From the NCBI RefSeq assembly GCF_001184025.1, contig NZ_BBYG01000009.1, positions 560,052 to 624,051 of the forward strand: a DNA stretch of 64,000 nt. Reading direction: 5' to 3'. The position numbers and the translations under genes are program-made. Shown here piece by piece: positions 35,966 through 45,875 of the stretch (within the stretch, counting starts at the first letter, position 1; every line of letters starts with the position of its first letter). The notes beneath the pieces are model-generated. The model was not told the DNA's origin and did not search any database. It saw only the letters and a program-made list of their open reading frames with translations. The stretch is from Streptomyces maremycinicus. GTDB lineage: Bacteria > Actinomycetota > Actinomycetes > Streptomycetales > Streptomycetaceae.

Positions 35966-36946
35966 TCAGCAGACCTCTTCCAGGTCCCGCCAGTCCCTGG
36001 AATCGGGGCTGTCGGCGACCCACCCGTCCAGCAACCCCCGGACCAGGGAGGCCGGCGCGGCCACCCCGCACTCCCGCTCCGGCACCCACAGCTGCCCGTC
36101 CGTCCGGTGCCCGAGCGGCCCCGGATGCCCCGGCTCGCTGTGGTCGTGCGGGTCGAGATGCTCACCGTCCCCCTCGTCGGACGGCATCCGCGACTCCGAG
36201 CACATCCGGCAGAGCAGCCGCACCGACGACGACCAGTCCTCCGCCGCGAAGCCCGCGTCGGCCGCCAGCTGCTCCAGCGCGTCCCGGTCCGACTCGGTGG
36301 CCGCCTCCAGCAGGACGACCCAGGTCGGCACGGGCGACGGCGCCCACAGCTCGATCTCGTCGAAGACCGGGTAGGAGTGGCCCGTGGCGGTGGTCCGCTC
36401 GCCGTGCGGCACCCCGTCGTGCAGCACGACCTCGCCCCAGCGCCGCCCGGACGAGGGCAGCGGGATGGACAGCACCTCCATCCGCGCCGGGTCCAGCCGC
36501 CGCCCCCACACCACCTCGGCCTCGCCCTCGGGCGACAGCCGGACGGCCGCGCTGCCCAGCTCCATGCCGACCGGCTCGCCCGCGCCTATGGCGTCGCCGG
36601 GCACCCGCAGGCCGTACGCCTGCCAGGCGCGGCGGGCCAGCGGCCAGTCCTGGAGGGCGGTGGCCGCGATGCCGACGTTCCACCAGTCGGGGGCCCCGGT
36701 CTCGCGGTCGAGCAGGGCGACGGCCCGCAGCCCCGCCGTGCGGGCCTGCTCCCAGTCGTGCCGGAACTTGTGCAGCAGCGCGAGGTTGAACCAGGACTCG
36801 GACAGCCAGGGTTCCAGATCCGCGGCACGTGTCAGCAGCGCGCCCGCGTCCTCGTACCGCCCGTCGCCGATCAGCGTGAACGCGCGGTCGGTGGCCTGCC
36901 GCCAGGAGGCGGAGGGCCGGTGCCGTCCCTTGCCGAAGATCCTCAC
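35966..36946 (-). CDS. Tetratricopeptide-repeat protein conserved in Streptomyces
   Basis: 326 residues. The N-terminal half has TPR-like helix pairs ('[20 protein letters not shown]', '[20 protein letters not shown]', '[20 protein letters not shown]'). The C-terminal half is a mixed domain with '[11 protein letters not shown]' and two acidic His-rich segments. No enzyme motif is visible; it is probably a scaffold. I use GTG 36946 ([11 protein letters not shown]), where conservation starts from memory; an ATG at 37048 would add 34 unconserved residues. Confidence 0.72.
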   Translation of the reverse strand: MRIFGKGRHRPSASWRQATDRAFTLIGDGRYEDAGALLTRAADLEPWLSESWFNLALLHKFRHDWEQARTAGLRAVALLDRETGAPDWWNVGIAATALQDWPLARRAWQAYGLRVPGDAIGAGEPVGMELGSAAVRLSPEGEAEVVWGRRLDPARMEVLSIPLPSSGRRWGEVVLHDGVPHGERTTATGHSYPVFDEIELWAPSPVPTWVVLLEAATESDRDALEQLAADAGFAAEDWSSSVRLLCRMCSESRMPSDEGDGEHLDPHDHSEPGHPGPLGHRTDGQLWVPERECGVAAPASLVRGLLDGWVADSPDSRDWRDLEEVC

Positions 36947-37071
36947 GATTCCCGCCTGCCAGTTCCGTTCTGTGGGCTGGCCAGTGCCCCCGGACACTCT
37001 CTCCCTCGCATCCAACCACGTGGGGCCGGAGGGCCGCTCATTACCCATGGGTTACCCAGCCGGGGACGAGG

Positions 37072-38340
37072 TCAGACAGCCCACCCGTCGCCTCCCGCCG
37101 GCCGGCCCGCGGAGCCGCGCGCCACCCCCACGTTCCACAGCACCCTGGCCAGGGCCTCCACCACCTCGGGCGCGTACTCCCCGCCGGTGCCGAGGCGCAG
37201 CTCCTCCAGGGCGTCGAGAGGCCCACCGGGACCGCTGCCCCGGACCTTCTCCTCGTATGCGTTCACCACCCGGACTATGCGCGCGGCCACCGGCTGCTCC
37301 GGGTACGGGTCGGCCTGCCGCTCGACGACCGCGGCGACCTGGGCGCCCGCCCCGGTCTGGCGGACGACGGCCCCGCCGAGCAGCGCGATCCGCCGCTGCT
37401 GGTCCGCCGGCAGCCCCGCCGTGGCGCCGGCCGGGACCGGGTCGACGAGGCTGAGCTGGCCGATGTCGTGCATGAGGGCGGCGTACTCCAGGACGGCCAG
37501 TTCGGGCTCCGGGAGCCCCAGGTCGCGGCCCACGGCCTGGCTGAGGGCGGCGACCCGGCGGGCGTGCCCGGCCGGGGTGTACCCGGCGATCTCGGTGGCG
37601 CGGGCCAGCGAGGCGATGGTCTGCCGGTAGGTGGCCCGCACGGCCGCGTACCGGCGCAGGGACAGCTGGGTGAGCAGCAGCGGCACCGAGAACACCGGCA
37701 GCGCCCACAGCCCGACGACGGCCACCGCGAGCGCCATCACCGCCCCCGTCGCACAGACCGCGGAGCCGATCCCGGGCACCGCCCGCAGCTCGTCCCGCAG
37801 CAGCGGGGTGAACGGCCAGCCGGTGCGGGAGTGGGCGAGCGCCGCGGCCACCACGGCGTCGCACAGGACGGTCAGGACGAGCAGCGCGAGCAGCAGCAGC
37901 GCGTAGGCGGGTCCGCTCCATCCGTCGAACACCCCGCGGTTGTGCAGGGGCTGGAAGCAGACGGCGGCGAACCCGACGGCCAGGACCCGCCGGACCAGGT
38001 GGTCGAGGACGGCCTGTCCCCGGGCCAGCTGCGGCACGCTGCCGAGCAGCGAGGCGGCGACCACGACCGTCACGACCTGGGTGACCCCGTGGTGCGTGGG
38101 GTGCCCGGCGTGCCCTCCGACCAGCGCGTAGGACAGCGATCCGGCGGCACCGAGCGGCGCGGCCTCCCGCAGCCGGGGTCCGCTCTGCGGGCGGGTCAGC
38201 TCCCCGACGGCGACCAGGACGCCGAAGGCGAGCGCCACGGGGCGGTCCTCGACGCCCGTCAGCAAGGTGACGAGGAGGGAGAAGGCGCCGAGGAGCGCCG
38301 CCGCGCCGTGGAGCGCGACATGCGAGCGGCGGACCGTCAT
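37072..38340 (-). CDS. Membrane protein with degenerate HD-GYP-like domain
   Basis: 422 residues: six or seven membrane helices (about 1-215), then an HD domain (about 235-400) with 'GHARRVAALSQAVGRDLGLP' and 'HDIGQLSLVDPVP'. The HD pair is kept, but the HHExxDGxGYP signature of cyclic-di-GMP phosphodiesterases is missing; the corresponding segment reads 'VVERQADPYPEQPVAARIVR'. It may be a non-catalytic partner of the neighbouring HD-GYP protein, to which it is coupled by a 4-bp overlap. An architecture close to that neighbour suggests ancient duplication. Confidence 0.8.
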   Translation of the reverse strand: MTVRRSHVALHGAAALLGAFSLLVTLLTGVEDRPVALAFGVLVAVGELTRPQSGPRLREAAPLGAAGSLSYALVGGHAGHPTHHGVTQVVTVVVAASLLGSVPQLARGQAVLDHLVRRVLAVGFAAVCFQPLHNRGVFDGWSGPAYALLLLALLVLTVLCDAVVAAALAHSRTGWPFTPLLRDELRAVPGIGSAVCATGAVMALAVAVVGLWALPVFSVPLLLTQLSLRRYAAVRATYRQTIASLARATEIAGYTPAGHARRVAALSQAVGRDLGLPEPELAVLEYAALMHDIGQLSLVDPVPAGATAGLPADQQRRIALLGGAVVRQTGAGAQVAAVVERQADPYPEQPVAARIVRVVNAYEEKVRGSGPGGPLDALEELRLGTGGEYAPEVVEALARVLWNVGVARGSAGRPAGGDGWAV

Positions 38341-39643
38341 CGACGCACCTCGGACCGGTCGTCGGCGGCCTGCGCGGGCACGGCCGGGCGATCCTCCCCG
38401 GCGGTCACCACCGGATGCCAGCCGTCCCGGGCGATGACGTGCGCCAGCGCCGCGACCATCCGGGGGTCGAACTGGGCGCCCGCGCACTTGCGCAGCTCCT
38501 CCAGGGCGACGTGCACCGGCCGGGCCCTGGAGTAGGAGCGGGTGGAGGTCATGGCGTCGAACGCGTCGGCGACGGCGACCACCCGGGCCGGCTCCGGGAT
38601 CTGGCTGCCCACCAGCCCGTACGGGTAGCCCGTGCCGTCGATGCGTTCGTGGTGGTGCAGGATCGCCGAGCGGGCCTCGCCGAGGAAGGAGATCCCGCGG
38701 GTGATCTCGTGGCCGTACTCGGGGTGCAGCTCGATCACCCGCCGCTCCTGCGGTGTCAGCGGGCCGTCCTTGCGCAACAGCCGGGTGGGGACGCCGAGTT
38801 TGCCGACGTCGTGCAGGATCCCGGCGAAGCGGAGCATGTCGATCCGGCTCTCGTCCATCCCCAGTTCGCGGCCGATCAGCACCGAGGCCTGGCCGACGCG
38901 TTCGCTGTGTCCGCGCGTGTAGCCGTCCTTGATGTCGACGGCCTGCACCAGGGCGCGGATGGTCGCCTGGTGGGCGGCGCGCTCACGGTGGTACTGCGCG
39001 AACACCCACCACGACACGGCCATCGGGAACAGCACGAGCAGGGCGGCCACCGGCCCGTAGGGGCTGAGCCACAGCACGGCCATCATCAGCCCGCCGAGCC
39101 CGTGCACGGCCAGCGGCGCCAGGGAGCGCAGGAACAGCCCCCGGCAGACCCGGCGCGGCGGCAGCCCCTCGGCGAGCGCCAGCATCCCGCCGTGAGGAGG
39201 GCGAGCGCGGCGCAGAACACCAGCACGGCCGCGCCCGCGGGCAGCAGCGCGTACGGCAGGTCGGAGTCGGCCACGGCCGCCGGTCCGCCGAGCGCCCTGT
39301 GCACCCGGGCGGCCGCCCAGACGGCGAGCGACGCGTGGGCGGCCCGCCAGACCCGCCGCAGCAGAAAGGGGCGCCGCTCGACATGCGAGAACAGCGCCCC
39401 GGGCAGCGGGACGAGCGCGGCCGCGGCCGGCGCGAGCAGGAACGCGCCGGCCAGCAGCACGGGGTGCAGGGTGCCGGCGAACCGGCGCCGGGCGATCCGC
39501 TCGCCGCCGGCGTACAGGACGGCCAGCAGGCCGACGGCCCACCAGGGCGTGCGCCCGTCGGGCAGTGCGGGGAGCGTGCAGAGCAGGGCGCCGAGGGCGA
39601 CACAGGCGGCGTACGCGCGCGCCCGCGCCGGAATGCCCTCCAT
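38337..39643 (-). pseudogene. HD-GYP membrane protein interrupted by a frameshift
   Basis: The N-terminal membrane half reads from ATG 39643 ('MEGIPARARAYAACVALGAL' to 'AALALLTAG'), and the C-terminal half continues in another frame from 'GMLALAEGLPPRR' through further helices to a full HD-GYP domain: 'HSERVGQASVLIGRELGMDE', 'HDVGKLGVP', 'HHHERIDGTGYPYGLVG'. The frames join at about 39186, beside a CCC run, and one extra base would restore a protein of about 435 residues. Either a real inactivating deletion or a sequencing error. If intact it would hydrolyse cyclic di-GMP. The downstream partner overlaps by 4 bp. Confidence 0.8.
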
Positions 39644-39763
39644 GACGCCTCCCCCAGCCGTACCTGTCCGGGCTCAGGAGCCTAGGAGGCAGGGGGCGGA
39701 TCCGCGGGCGTATCACCCGCGGATTAGCACATTCGAGTGACGGCAGCGCTTCCGCGGAGCGGC

Positions 39764-40066
39764 TCAGGTCTCCTGACGCGTCGCCGTCACGTCGTGGTCG
39801 GGGACGGCCTGGCCGGAGCGGATCAGGTCGATCCGGCCCATGACCTTGGCCCGCAGGTCGGTCGGCACGTCGTCACTTCCGCAGCACCGCTTGACCAGCT
39901 TCTTCACGGCCTCCTCCAGCCCGTACTTCTCCAGGCAGGGGGAGCACTCCTCGAAGTGGTGCTGGAACTTGTCCCGGTCCACCGGGGGCATCTCGCTGTC
40001 GAGGTACTCGTACAGGTGGTCGAGGACCTCACCGCAGTCCGTCTCGTGCGGATCTCCGCAGCTCAT
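39764..40066 (-). CDS. rsrA: Anti-sigma factor RsrA (zinc-binding, thiol redox switch)
   Basis: 100 residues, a ZAS-family anti-sigma factor. The zinc motif H-x3-C-x2-C appears in '[14 protein letters not shown]', with an upstream Cys in '[16 protein letters not shown]'. Disulfide formation expels zinc and releases SigR. Additional Cys pair 'KRCCGSDD'. The ATG overlaps the sigR stop by 4 bp, typical of a sigma/anti-sigma pair. Confidence 0.95.
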
Positions 40067-40758
40067 GAGCCCGAACCTTTCGCTTCGTTCGACTCTCCGG
40101 CACCGGCCGGGACCAGCCCACGCTCGCGGGCGTAGTCCTCGAGCATGCCGCGCAGTTGACGGCGGCCCCGGTGCAGCCGGGACATCACCGTACCGATGGG
40201 TGTCCCCATGATGTCCGCGATCTCCTTGTACGCAAAGCCCTCTACGTCCGCGAGATACACGGCGATCCGGAACTCCTCGGGGATGGCCTGGAGCGCCGCC
40301 TTCACGTCCGAGTCGGGCAGGTGGTCCAGCGCCTGCGACTCCGCCGAGCGCAGACCGGTGGACATGTGCGACTCGGCACGCGCCAGCTGCCAGTCCTCGA
40401 TCTCCTCGGCCGCGCTGCGCTGGGGTTCGCGCTGCTTCTTGCGGTACGAGTTGATGAACGTGTTCGTGAGGATCCGGTACAGCCAGGCCTTGAGGTTGGT
40501 GCCCTCCCGGAACTGGTGGAAGGACGCGTACGCCTTCGCGTACGTCTCCTGCACCAGGTCCTCGGCGTCGGCCGGATTGCGCGTCATGCGCAGCGCGGCC
40601 GAATACATCTGGTCGAGGAACTCGAGCGCGTCCCGCTCGAAGCGCGCGCTGCGCTCGGCGGTGGACTCCGCGCCCGTCTCCCCGCTCACGCCCTGGCCCT
40701 CGGGCAGCTCCGCCTGGCCGTTGTCGGTCCCTGCGTCGGTACCGGTGACCGGACCCAC
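40063..40758 (-). CDS. sigR: ECF sigma factor SigR (thiol-oxidative stress)
   Basis: 231 residues from GTG 40758. Region 2: '[20 protein letters not shown]', '[17 protein letters not shown]'. Region 4: '[20 protein letters not shown]', '[20 protein letters not shown]'. SigR directs thioredoxin, mycothiol and related genes after disulfide stress and is held by RsrA. An in-frame ATG at 40923 adds exactly 55 residues, matching the unstable induced form SigR' of S. coelicolor. This longer form would come from the SigR-dependent promoter upstream. Confidence 0.96.
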
Positions 40759-40983
40759 CTCCTCAAGATCGCGGGTGAGACCGAAACCGATCCCACTCGA
40801 ATCGGAGGATAGACGACTACCCGCGCCTGCCGCCGCTCCAATAGGAGCGGTCTTGGCCGCGTGCAGCACCGTCCAGTCCAGATCGGTACGGCTGCTGCGG
40901 CTCGGGCAGATGGTCGAACCCATGCGGCGGACTTCCTCTCCCACTGGTGTCGGTGCCGGTTGTTCAGCACTTCTGTCCGCCTC

Positions 40984-41009
40984 AACAGCGTCCCGCCCCG
41001 TCGCATTCC
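40984..41009 (-). promoter_or_regulatory. SigR-dependent autoregulatory promoter of sigR
   Basis: On the minus strand GGAAT (41009-41005), 18 bp, then GTT (40986-40984): an exact match to the SigR promoter consensus GGAAT-N18-GTT. It lies about 60 bp upstream of the ATG of the long SigR' form, as in S. coelicolor sigRp2. Confidence 0.92.
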
Positions 41010-41022
41010 CCACCCGTACACC

Positions 41023-41670
41023 TCACCCCGGTGACGCGATCCACCCCACGACACCCGCGGTCACGGCCTCCATCGTCTCCTGCGGGGTGACCCCGGCCCG
41101 CTTGGGCACGGCGAAGCCGTGATCGCCGTGCGGGACCTCCACCAGGGCGTAGTCGCCCGCGGGGAACTCGTCCGGTCGGCCGAAGGTGTCGTTGCCGCCC
41201 TGGACGACGAGGGTCGGCACGCCCGCCCCGAGCAGCTCGTCGGCGCGGGACTTCTCCGGCCGGCCCGGCGGGTGCAGCGGGAAGCTGAGCGCGAGCACGG
41301 CGTGCGCCCCCAGTTCGGTGGCCGTACGGCAGGCCACCCGCGCGCCGGCCGAGCGTCCGCCCGAGATCACCGGCAGCCCGGGCGCGGCGACGGCCGGCCA
41401 GATCCCGCGCCAGCCGACGTCGAGGGTCTTCGGCGCGGGCGCGACCTTCCTGCCCGCCACCCGCCAGGGCTGCTCCACGAGGGCGACGCTCACCCCGTGT
41501 CCGGGCAGCACGGCGGCGAGGGCCTGGAGGTCCCGGGCCTCGATGCCGCCCCCCGCGCCGTGGCCGACCGCGAGGACGAGCCGCGGCTTCCCGGCGTGGT
41601 GCCAGGTGACGCGGGCGGTGCCCGCCTCGGTCTCCACCGTCTCGGTGCTCACCACTGTTTCGCTTCTCAC
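41023..41670 (-). CDS. Alpha/beta-hydrolase family protein
   Basis: 215 residues with the alpha/beta-hydrolase fold: oxyanion 'AVGHGAGGGIEARDLQ', nucleophile elbow 'ISGGRSAGARVA' (Gly-x-Ser-x-Gly), 'LVVQGGNDTFGRP' with the catalytic acid, and 'PHGDHGF' with the His. It resembles the dienelactone hydrolase/KANSL3-like branch; the substrate is unknown. It starts (GTG) one base after the SRAP gene ends, so the two are probably co-transcribed. Confidence 0.82.
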   Translation of the reverse strand: MRSETVVSTETVETEAGTARVTWHHAGKPRLVLAVGHGAGGGIEARDLQALAAVLPGHGVSVALVEQPWRVAGRKVAPAPKTLDVGWRGIWPAVAAPGLPVISGGRSAGARVACRTATELGAHAVLALSFPLHPPGRPEKSRADELLGAGVPTLVVQGGNDTFGRPDEFPAGDYALVEVPHGDHGFAVPKRAGVTPQETMEAVTAGVVGWIASPG

Positions 41671-41671
41671 G

Positions 41672-42487
41672 TCAGAAAAGTGTGCCCTCCTCGGGCCCCT
41701 CCAGCTCCTTCAGCAGCTCCGGGCCGTTGTTGCGGACGTTGCTGACGGTCGTGGACACCGGGTAGGCGCGCATCAGCCCGGGCGGCGGGGGTTCGAGGAG
41801 GGAGCGCAGGTCGTCGACGTCCGTGCGCGCCGGGTCGAGCCAGGCGTCCCAGCGGTCCGGGGTGAGCATCAGCGGCATCCGGGGGTGGATGTCGGCGAGG
41901 GCGTGCGGGCCGTCGGCGGGGGCCACGGCGAGCGGGGAGGTCTCCGCCTCGGTCGTGATCACCGAGCACGTCACCCACCAGGCCCCCGGATGGTCGTCGG
42001 GCAGGGTCCGGTCCCGCCAGAACTCGTACAGCCCGGCCATCGCGAAGACCGAACCGTCGGCCGGGAGCACGAAGTAGGGCTGCTTGCGCGGCCGCTTCCG
42101 CTTCCCCTCGACCTCCAGGTCCCGCTCCTGGACGCCGGTGACCCACTCGTAGTAGCCGTCGGCGGGCAGGACGCAGCGCCGGGCGGCGAACGCACGGCGG
42201 TAGGAGGGCTTCTCGTGGACGGTCTCGGCGCGCGCGTTGATCATCCGCGCGCCTCCCTCGGGGGTCTTCGCCCAGGAGGGGACCAGTCCCCACTTCAGCT
42301 TCCGCAGCTGCCGAACCGGGCGCGGGTCGCCGGCGTCTTTCACCGGACGGTCGAGGACGGCGTAGACCTCCTTGGTCGGCGCCACGTTGTAGTCGGGCTC
42401 CAGGACCTCCTCGGGCTCCCACTTCTCGACCTCAAAGATTCCTGCGAGATCCTCGGGCCTGCGACTCGCTGCATACCGTCCGCACAT
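41672..42487 (-). CDS. SOS response-associated peptidase (SRAP, YedK/HMCES)
   Basis: 271 residues. SRAP proteins cross-link to abasic sites in single-stranded DNA through Cys2, which is exposed after Met removal. Seen: 'MCGRYA' start, 'YNVAPTKEV', 'LVPSWAKTP', 'MINARAET' with the conserved Asn, 'CVLPADGYYEW' with the Glu, and 'HPRMPLML' with the catalytic His. The ATG at 42487 is fixed by the Cys2 requirement. Divergent from the M50 protease gene. Confidence 0.95.
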   Translation of the reverse strand: MCGRYAASRRPEDLAGIFEVEKWEPEEVLEPDYNVAPTKEVYAVLDRPVKDAGDPRPVRQLRKLKWGLVPSWAKTPEGGARMINARAETVHEKPSYRRAFAARRCVLPADGYYEWVTGVQERDLEVEGKRKRPRKQPYFVLPADGSVFAMAGLYEFWRDRTLPDDHPGAWWVTCSVITTEAETSPLAVAPADGPHALADIHPRMPLMLTPDRWDAWLDPARTDVDDLRSLLEPPPPGLMRAYPVSTTVSNVRNNGPELLKELEGPEEGTLF

Positions 42488-42565
42488 ACGTGCCACACTG
42501 CCAGGCCCGCCCGCCGCCCGGCCACCACCCCCACCGATCACGAGGACAGGGAGCCACCCCGAACC

Positions 42566-43288
42566 ATGGAGAGCACCGCCGCCATCGCGCTGCCCGACCT
42601 GTGGGACCGTCTCGTCGGCACCCAGACCGACCCCGACCTGTGGGTGGTGGTGGCCACCGCGGTCGCCGCCCTCGCGGTCGTCGTGCCGCACACCCTGTGG
42701 CGGATATCGCGCAACGCGATCACCATCGCCCACGAGGGCGGTCACGGCCTGGTCGCGTTGCTGACCGGCCGGCAGCTGACCGGGATCCGGCTGCACTCCG
42801 ACACCAGTGGGCTGACCCTCAGCCGGGGCAAGCCGCACGGCCTGGGCATGATCCTCACCGCGGCGGCCGGCTACACCGCTCCCCCGCTGCTCGGCCTGGG
42901 CGGCGCCGCCCTCCTCGGCGCGGGCCGCATCACCCTGCTGCTGTGGGTGGCGACGGCGCTGCTGGTCGTGATGCTGGTGATGATCCGCAACGCGTACGGC
43001 GCCCTCACGGTGGTCCTCACCGGCGGCACCTTCCTGCTGGTGTCGTGGCTGGCGGGACCGCAGGTGCAGGCGGCCTTCGCGTACGCGGTGGTGTGGTTCC
43101 TGCTGCTGGGCGGCGTACGGCCCGCCTTCGAGCTCCAGGCGAAGCGCTCGCGCGGCGGCGCGGGCGACTCGGACGCGGACCAGTTGTCCCGGCTGACCCA
43201 CGTGCCGGCGGGCCTGTGGCTGTTCCTGTTCCACGCGGTGAGCCTGTGCGCCCTGCTGGGCGGCGGCAGGTGGCTGCTGGGGCTGTGA
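42566..43288 (+). CDS. M50-family (site-2 protease-like) integral membrane metallopeptidase
   Basis: 240 residues with about six membrane helices. The zinc motif HExxH is 'AHEGGHGLVAL' in the second helix, and the second metal-ligand region is likely in 'VMIRNAYGALTVVLTGG'. M50B family, which may cleave membrane-embedded anti-sigma factors; no partner is encoded adjacent. ATG 42566 follows a weak GGGAG. Terminator hairpin follows. Confidence 0.85.
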   Translation: MESTAAIALPDLWDRLVGTQTDPDLWVVVATAVAALAVVVPHTLWRISRNAITIAHEGGHGLVALLTGRQLTGIRLHSDTSGLTLSRGKPHGLGMILTAAAGYTAPPLLGLGGAALLGAGRITLLLWVATALLVVMLVMIRNAYGALTVVLTGGTFLLVSWLAGPQVQAAFAYAVVWFLLLGGVRPAFELQAKRSRGGAGDSDADQLSRLTHVPAGLWLFLFHAVSLCALLGGGRWLLGL

Positions 43289-43336
43289 GACAGCCCTGGA
43301 GCGGCACGTCACAGCGGTGCCGGAGGGGACCTCGGC

Positions 43337-43357
43337 GGCCGTGCCCCGGGCACGGCC
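43337..43357. terminator. Terminator between M50 gene and aroA
   Basis: GGCCGTGCC (43337-43345) pairs with GGCACGGCC (43349-43357) with a 3-nt loop. Short but GC-rich; probably ends the M50 transcript before the aroA promoter. Confidence 0.6.
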
Positions 43358-43408
43358 GGCCCCGACGGCGCCGCACCCGCGGGACGGCCGCCCACTAAAG
43401 TGGAGCCC

Positions 43409-44749
43409 ATGGCCCCGAACCCCGCACCCACCGCCCTCTGGCCCGCCCCGCACGCGAGCGAGGCCGTCGCCGCGACGGTCCACGTGCCGGGGTCGAAGTC
43501 CGTCACCAACCGCGCCCTCGTCCTCGCCTCCCTGGCTTCCGAGCCCGGCTGGCTGCGGCGTCCCCTGCGCTCCCGTGACACCCTGCTGATGGCGGCCGCC
43601 CTGCGCGAGATGGGCGTCGGCATCGAGGAGACCGTGTCGTCGAGCTCCTCCGGCGCGGGCGGCCCGGACGGCAGCGGCGAGGCCTGGCGGGTCCTCCCCG
43701 CGGGACTGCGCGGACCGGCCACGGTCGATGTCGGCAACGCGGGCACGGTGATGCGGTTCCTGCCGCCGGTCGCCGCCCTCGCCGACGGTCCCGTCCACTT
43801 CGACGGCGACCCTCGCTCGTACGAGCGACCCCTGAACGGCGTCGTCGACGCCCTGCGGGTGCTCGGCGCCCGGATCGACGACGACGGCCGTGGCGCGCTG
43901 CCGCTGACCGTGCACGGCGGGGGCGCACTGGACGGCGGCACGGTGGAGATCGACGCCTCGTCCTCGTCCCAGTTCGTGTCGGCCCTGCTCCTCTCCGCCC
44001 CCCGCTTCAACCAGGGCGTGGAGGTCCGTCACACCGGCGCCACGCTGCCCTCCCTGCCACACATCCGGATGACGGTCGACATGCTGCGCGCGGTCGGCGC
44101 ACAGGTGGACACCCCCGAGTCGGGCGGCGAGCCCAACGTCTGGCGGGTCACCCCGGGCGCCCTGCTGGGCCGGGACCTGACCATCGAGCCGGACCTGTCC
44201 AACGCCCAGCCGTTCCTGGCGGCGGCCCTGGTGACGGGCGGACGGGTGCTGATCCCGGACTGGCCGGCCCGCACCACCCAGCCGGGTGACCGGCTGCGCG
44301 AGATCTTCACCGAGATGGGCGGTTCCTGCGAACTGGCCGACTACGGCCTGGTCTTCACCGGCTCTGGCTCGATCCACGGCATCGACGTCGACCTCGGCGA
44401 CGTCGGCGAGCTGACCCCGGGCATCGCGGCGGTCGCCGCCCTCGCGGACTCCCCGTCCACCCTGCGCGGCGTGTCCCACCTGCGCCTGCACGAGACGGAC
44501 CGGCTGGCCGCGCTGACGAAGGAGATCAACGAACTCGGCGGCGATGTGACGGAGACCGCCGACGGTCTGCACATCCGCCCGCGCCGGCTGCACGGCGGCA
44601 TCTTCCACACCTACGACGACCACCGCATGGCGACGGCCGGCGCGATCATCGGCCTGGCGGTGGAGGGCGTGCAGATCGAGAACGTGGCGACGACGGCGAA
44701 GACGCTGCCGGACTTCCCGGAACTGTGGACCGGGATGCTCGGGGTATAG
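43409..44749 (+). CDS. aroA: 3-phosphoshikimate 1-carboxyvinyltransferase (EPSP synthase)
   Basis: 446 residues, sixth step of the shikimate pathway. Seen: '[18 protein letters not shown]' (phosphate-binding), '[12 protein letters not shown]' (PEP/S3P binding), '[17 protein letters not shown]', '[13 protein letters not shown]' with the catalytic Asp-Asp-His-Arg. The ATG at 43409 ([15 protein letters not shown]) is chosen over a GTG three codons upstream. rsgA begins 11 bp downstream, so the two form an operon. Confidence 0.95.
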   Translation: MAPNPAPTALWPAPHASEAVAATVHVPGSKSVTNRALVLASLASEPGWLRRPLRSRDTLLMAAALREMGVGIEETVSSSSSGAGGPDGSGEAWRVLPAGLRGPATVDVGNAGTVMRFLPPVAALADGPVHFDGDPRSYERPLNGVVDALRVLGARIDDDGRGALPLTVHGGGALDGGTVEIDASSSSQFVSALLLSAPRFNQGVEVRHTGATLPSLPHIRMTVDMLRAVGAQVDTPESGGEPNVWRVTPGALLGRDLTIEPDLSNAQPFLAAALVTGGRVLIPDWPARTTQPGDRLREIFTEMGGSCELADYGLVFTGSGSIHGIDVDLGDVGELTPGIAAVAALADSPSTLRGVSHLRLHETDRLAALTKEINELGGDVTETADGLHIRPRRLHGGIFHTYDDHRMATAGAIIGLAVEGVQIENVATTAKTLPDFPELWTGMLGV

Positions 44750-44760
44750 GGACTTTCGCC

Positions 44761-45771
44761 ATGCGCCGCTATGACAAGCACACCGACCAGGACGACATCC
44801 GCAGCCGCCCGAACCGCAAGGGCAACCGGCCTCGCACCCACATCCGTCCCAAGCACGAGGACTCCGTCGAGGGCATGGTCCTCACCGTCGACCGGGGCCG
44901 CCTGACCTGCCTGGTCGAGGACCGGATCGTCCTCGCGATGAAGGCCCGCGAACTGGGCCGCAAGGCCGCGGTGGTGGGCGACCGGGTCGCGATCGTCGGC
45001 GATCTGTCCGGCAAGAAGGACACCCTGGCCCGCATCGTCCGCATCGAGAAGCGCAGCTCGGTGCTCCGCCGCACCGCGGACGACGACGACCCGTTCGAGC
45101 GGGTGGTCGTCGCCAACGCCGACCAGCTCGCCGTGGTCACCGCCCTGGCCGACCCGGAGCCCCGGCCCCGCCTGATCGACCGCTGTCTGGTCGCGGCCTA
45201 CGACGGCGGACTGACCCCCCTGCTGGTCATGACGAAGTCGGACCTGGCCTCGCCGGACAAGCTGCTGGAGCTGTACGGCCACCTCGACATCCCGTACGTC
45301 GTCACCAGCCGCGAGGAGCTGGAGAACGGCGACTCGGCGGACCGGGTGCGCGAGTTCCTGGCCGGGCGCATCACGGCGTTCGTCGGTCACTCCGGGGTGG
45401 GGAAGACGACCCTGGTCAACGCGCTGGTCCCGGCGGAGCAGCGACGGGTGACCGGCCATGTGAACTCGGTGACCGGCCGTGGCCGCCACACCACGACCTC
45501 GGCGCTGGCCCTGCCCCTGGCGGGCACCGGCGACTGGGTGATCGACACCCCGGGCGTGCGCTCCTTCGGCCTGCACCACGTCGACCCGTCCCGGGTGATC
45601 CTCGCCTTTCCCGACCTGGTGCCGGGCACGGAGGGCTGCCCGCGCGCGTGCAGTCACGACGAGCCGGACTGCGCGCTGGACGCCTGGGTGGCCGACGGCC
45701 ACGCCGATCCGGCGCGCCTGTACTCGCTGCGCCGGCTGCTGGCCACCCGCGACCGCAAGGAAGGCGACTGA
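44761..45771 (+). CDS. rsgA: Ribosome small-subunit GTPase RsgA
   Basis: 336 residues. An N-terminal OB-fold, then a circularly permuted GTPase: G4 'VMTKSDLA' precedes G1 'GHSGVGKTTLVNAL', then G3 'DTPGVRSFG'. The C-terminal zinc knuckle 'CPRACSHDEPDCALD' coordinates Zn. It acts in late 30S maturation. A highly basic N-terminus of about 35 residues is typical of actinobacterial members. Co-transcribed with aroA. Confidence 0.95.
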   Translation: MRRYDKHTDQDDIRSRPNRKGNRPRTHIRPKHEDSVEGMVLTVDRGRLTCLVEDRIVLAMKARELGRKAAVVGDRVAIVGDLSGKKDTLARIVRIEKRSSVLRRTADDDDPFERVVVANADQLAVVTALADPEPRPRLIDRCLVAAYDGGLTPLLVMTKSDLASPDKLLELYGHLDIPYVVTSREELENGDSADRVREFLAGRITAFVGHSGVGKTTLVNALVPAEQRRVTGHVNSVTGRGRHTTTSALALPLAGTGDWVIDTPGVRSFGLHHVDPSRVILAFPDLVPGTEGCPRACSHDEPDCALDAWVADGHADPARLYSLRRLLATRDRKEGD

Positions 45772-45875
45772 TCCACCGGCTGACCACCGCGTTGTTTGCG
45801 TCCCCCCGGGCTCGGTAAGTGCATAATCGCACCGAGCCGGAGCCGGACCGGGCCGGGCGAACGGAGGGACAGCAC

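Noticed and set aside
41672..44623. A 983-codon minus-strand open frame covering the M50 and aroA genes
   Set aside because: Only its last 271 codons (SRAP) encode a recognisable protein. The rest is antisense to complete M50 and aroA genes.
45772..45875. Guanidine riboswitch ahead of the SugE-like SMR gene
   Set aside because: I looked for paired ACGR loops (type II) and the type III core; only a GGCTCGGT/ACCGAGCC hairpin and a promoter-like CATAAT are present.
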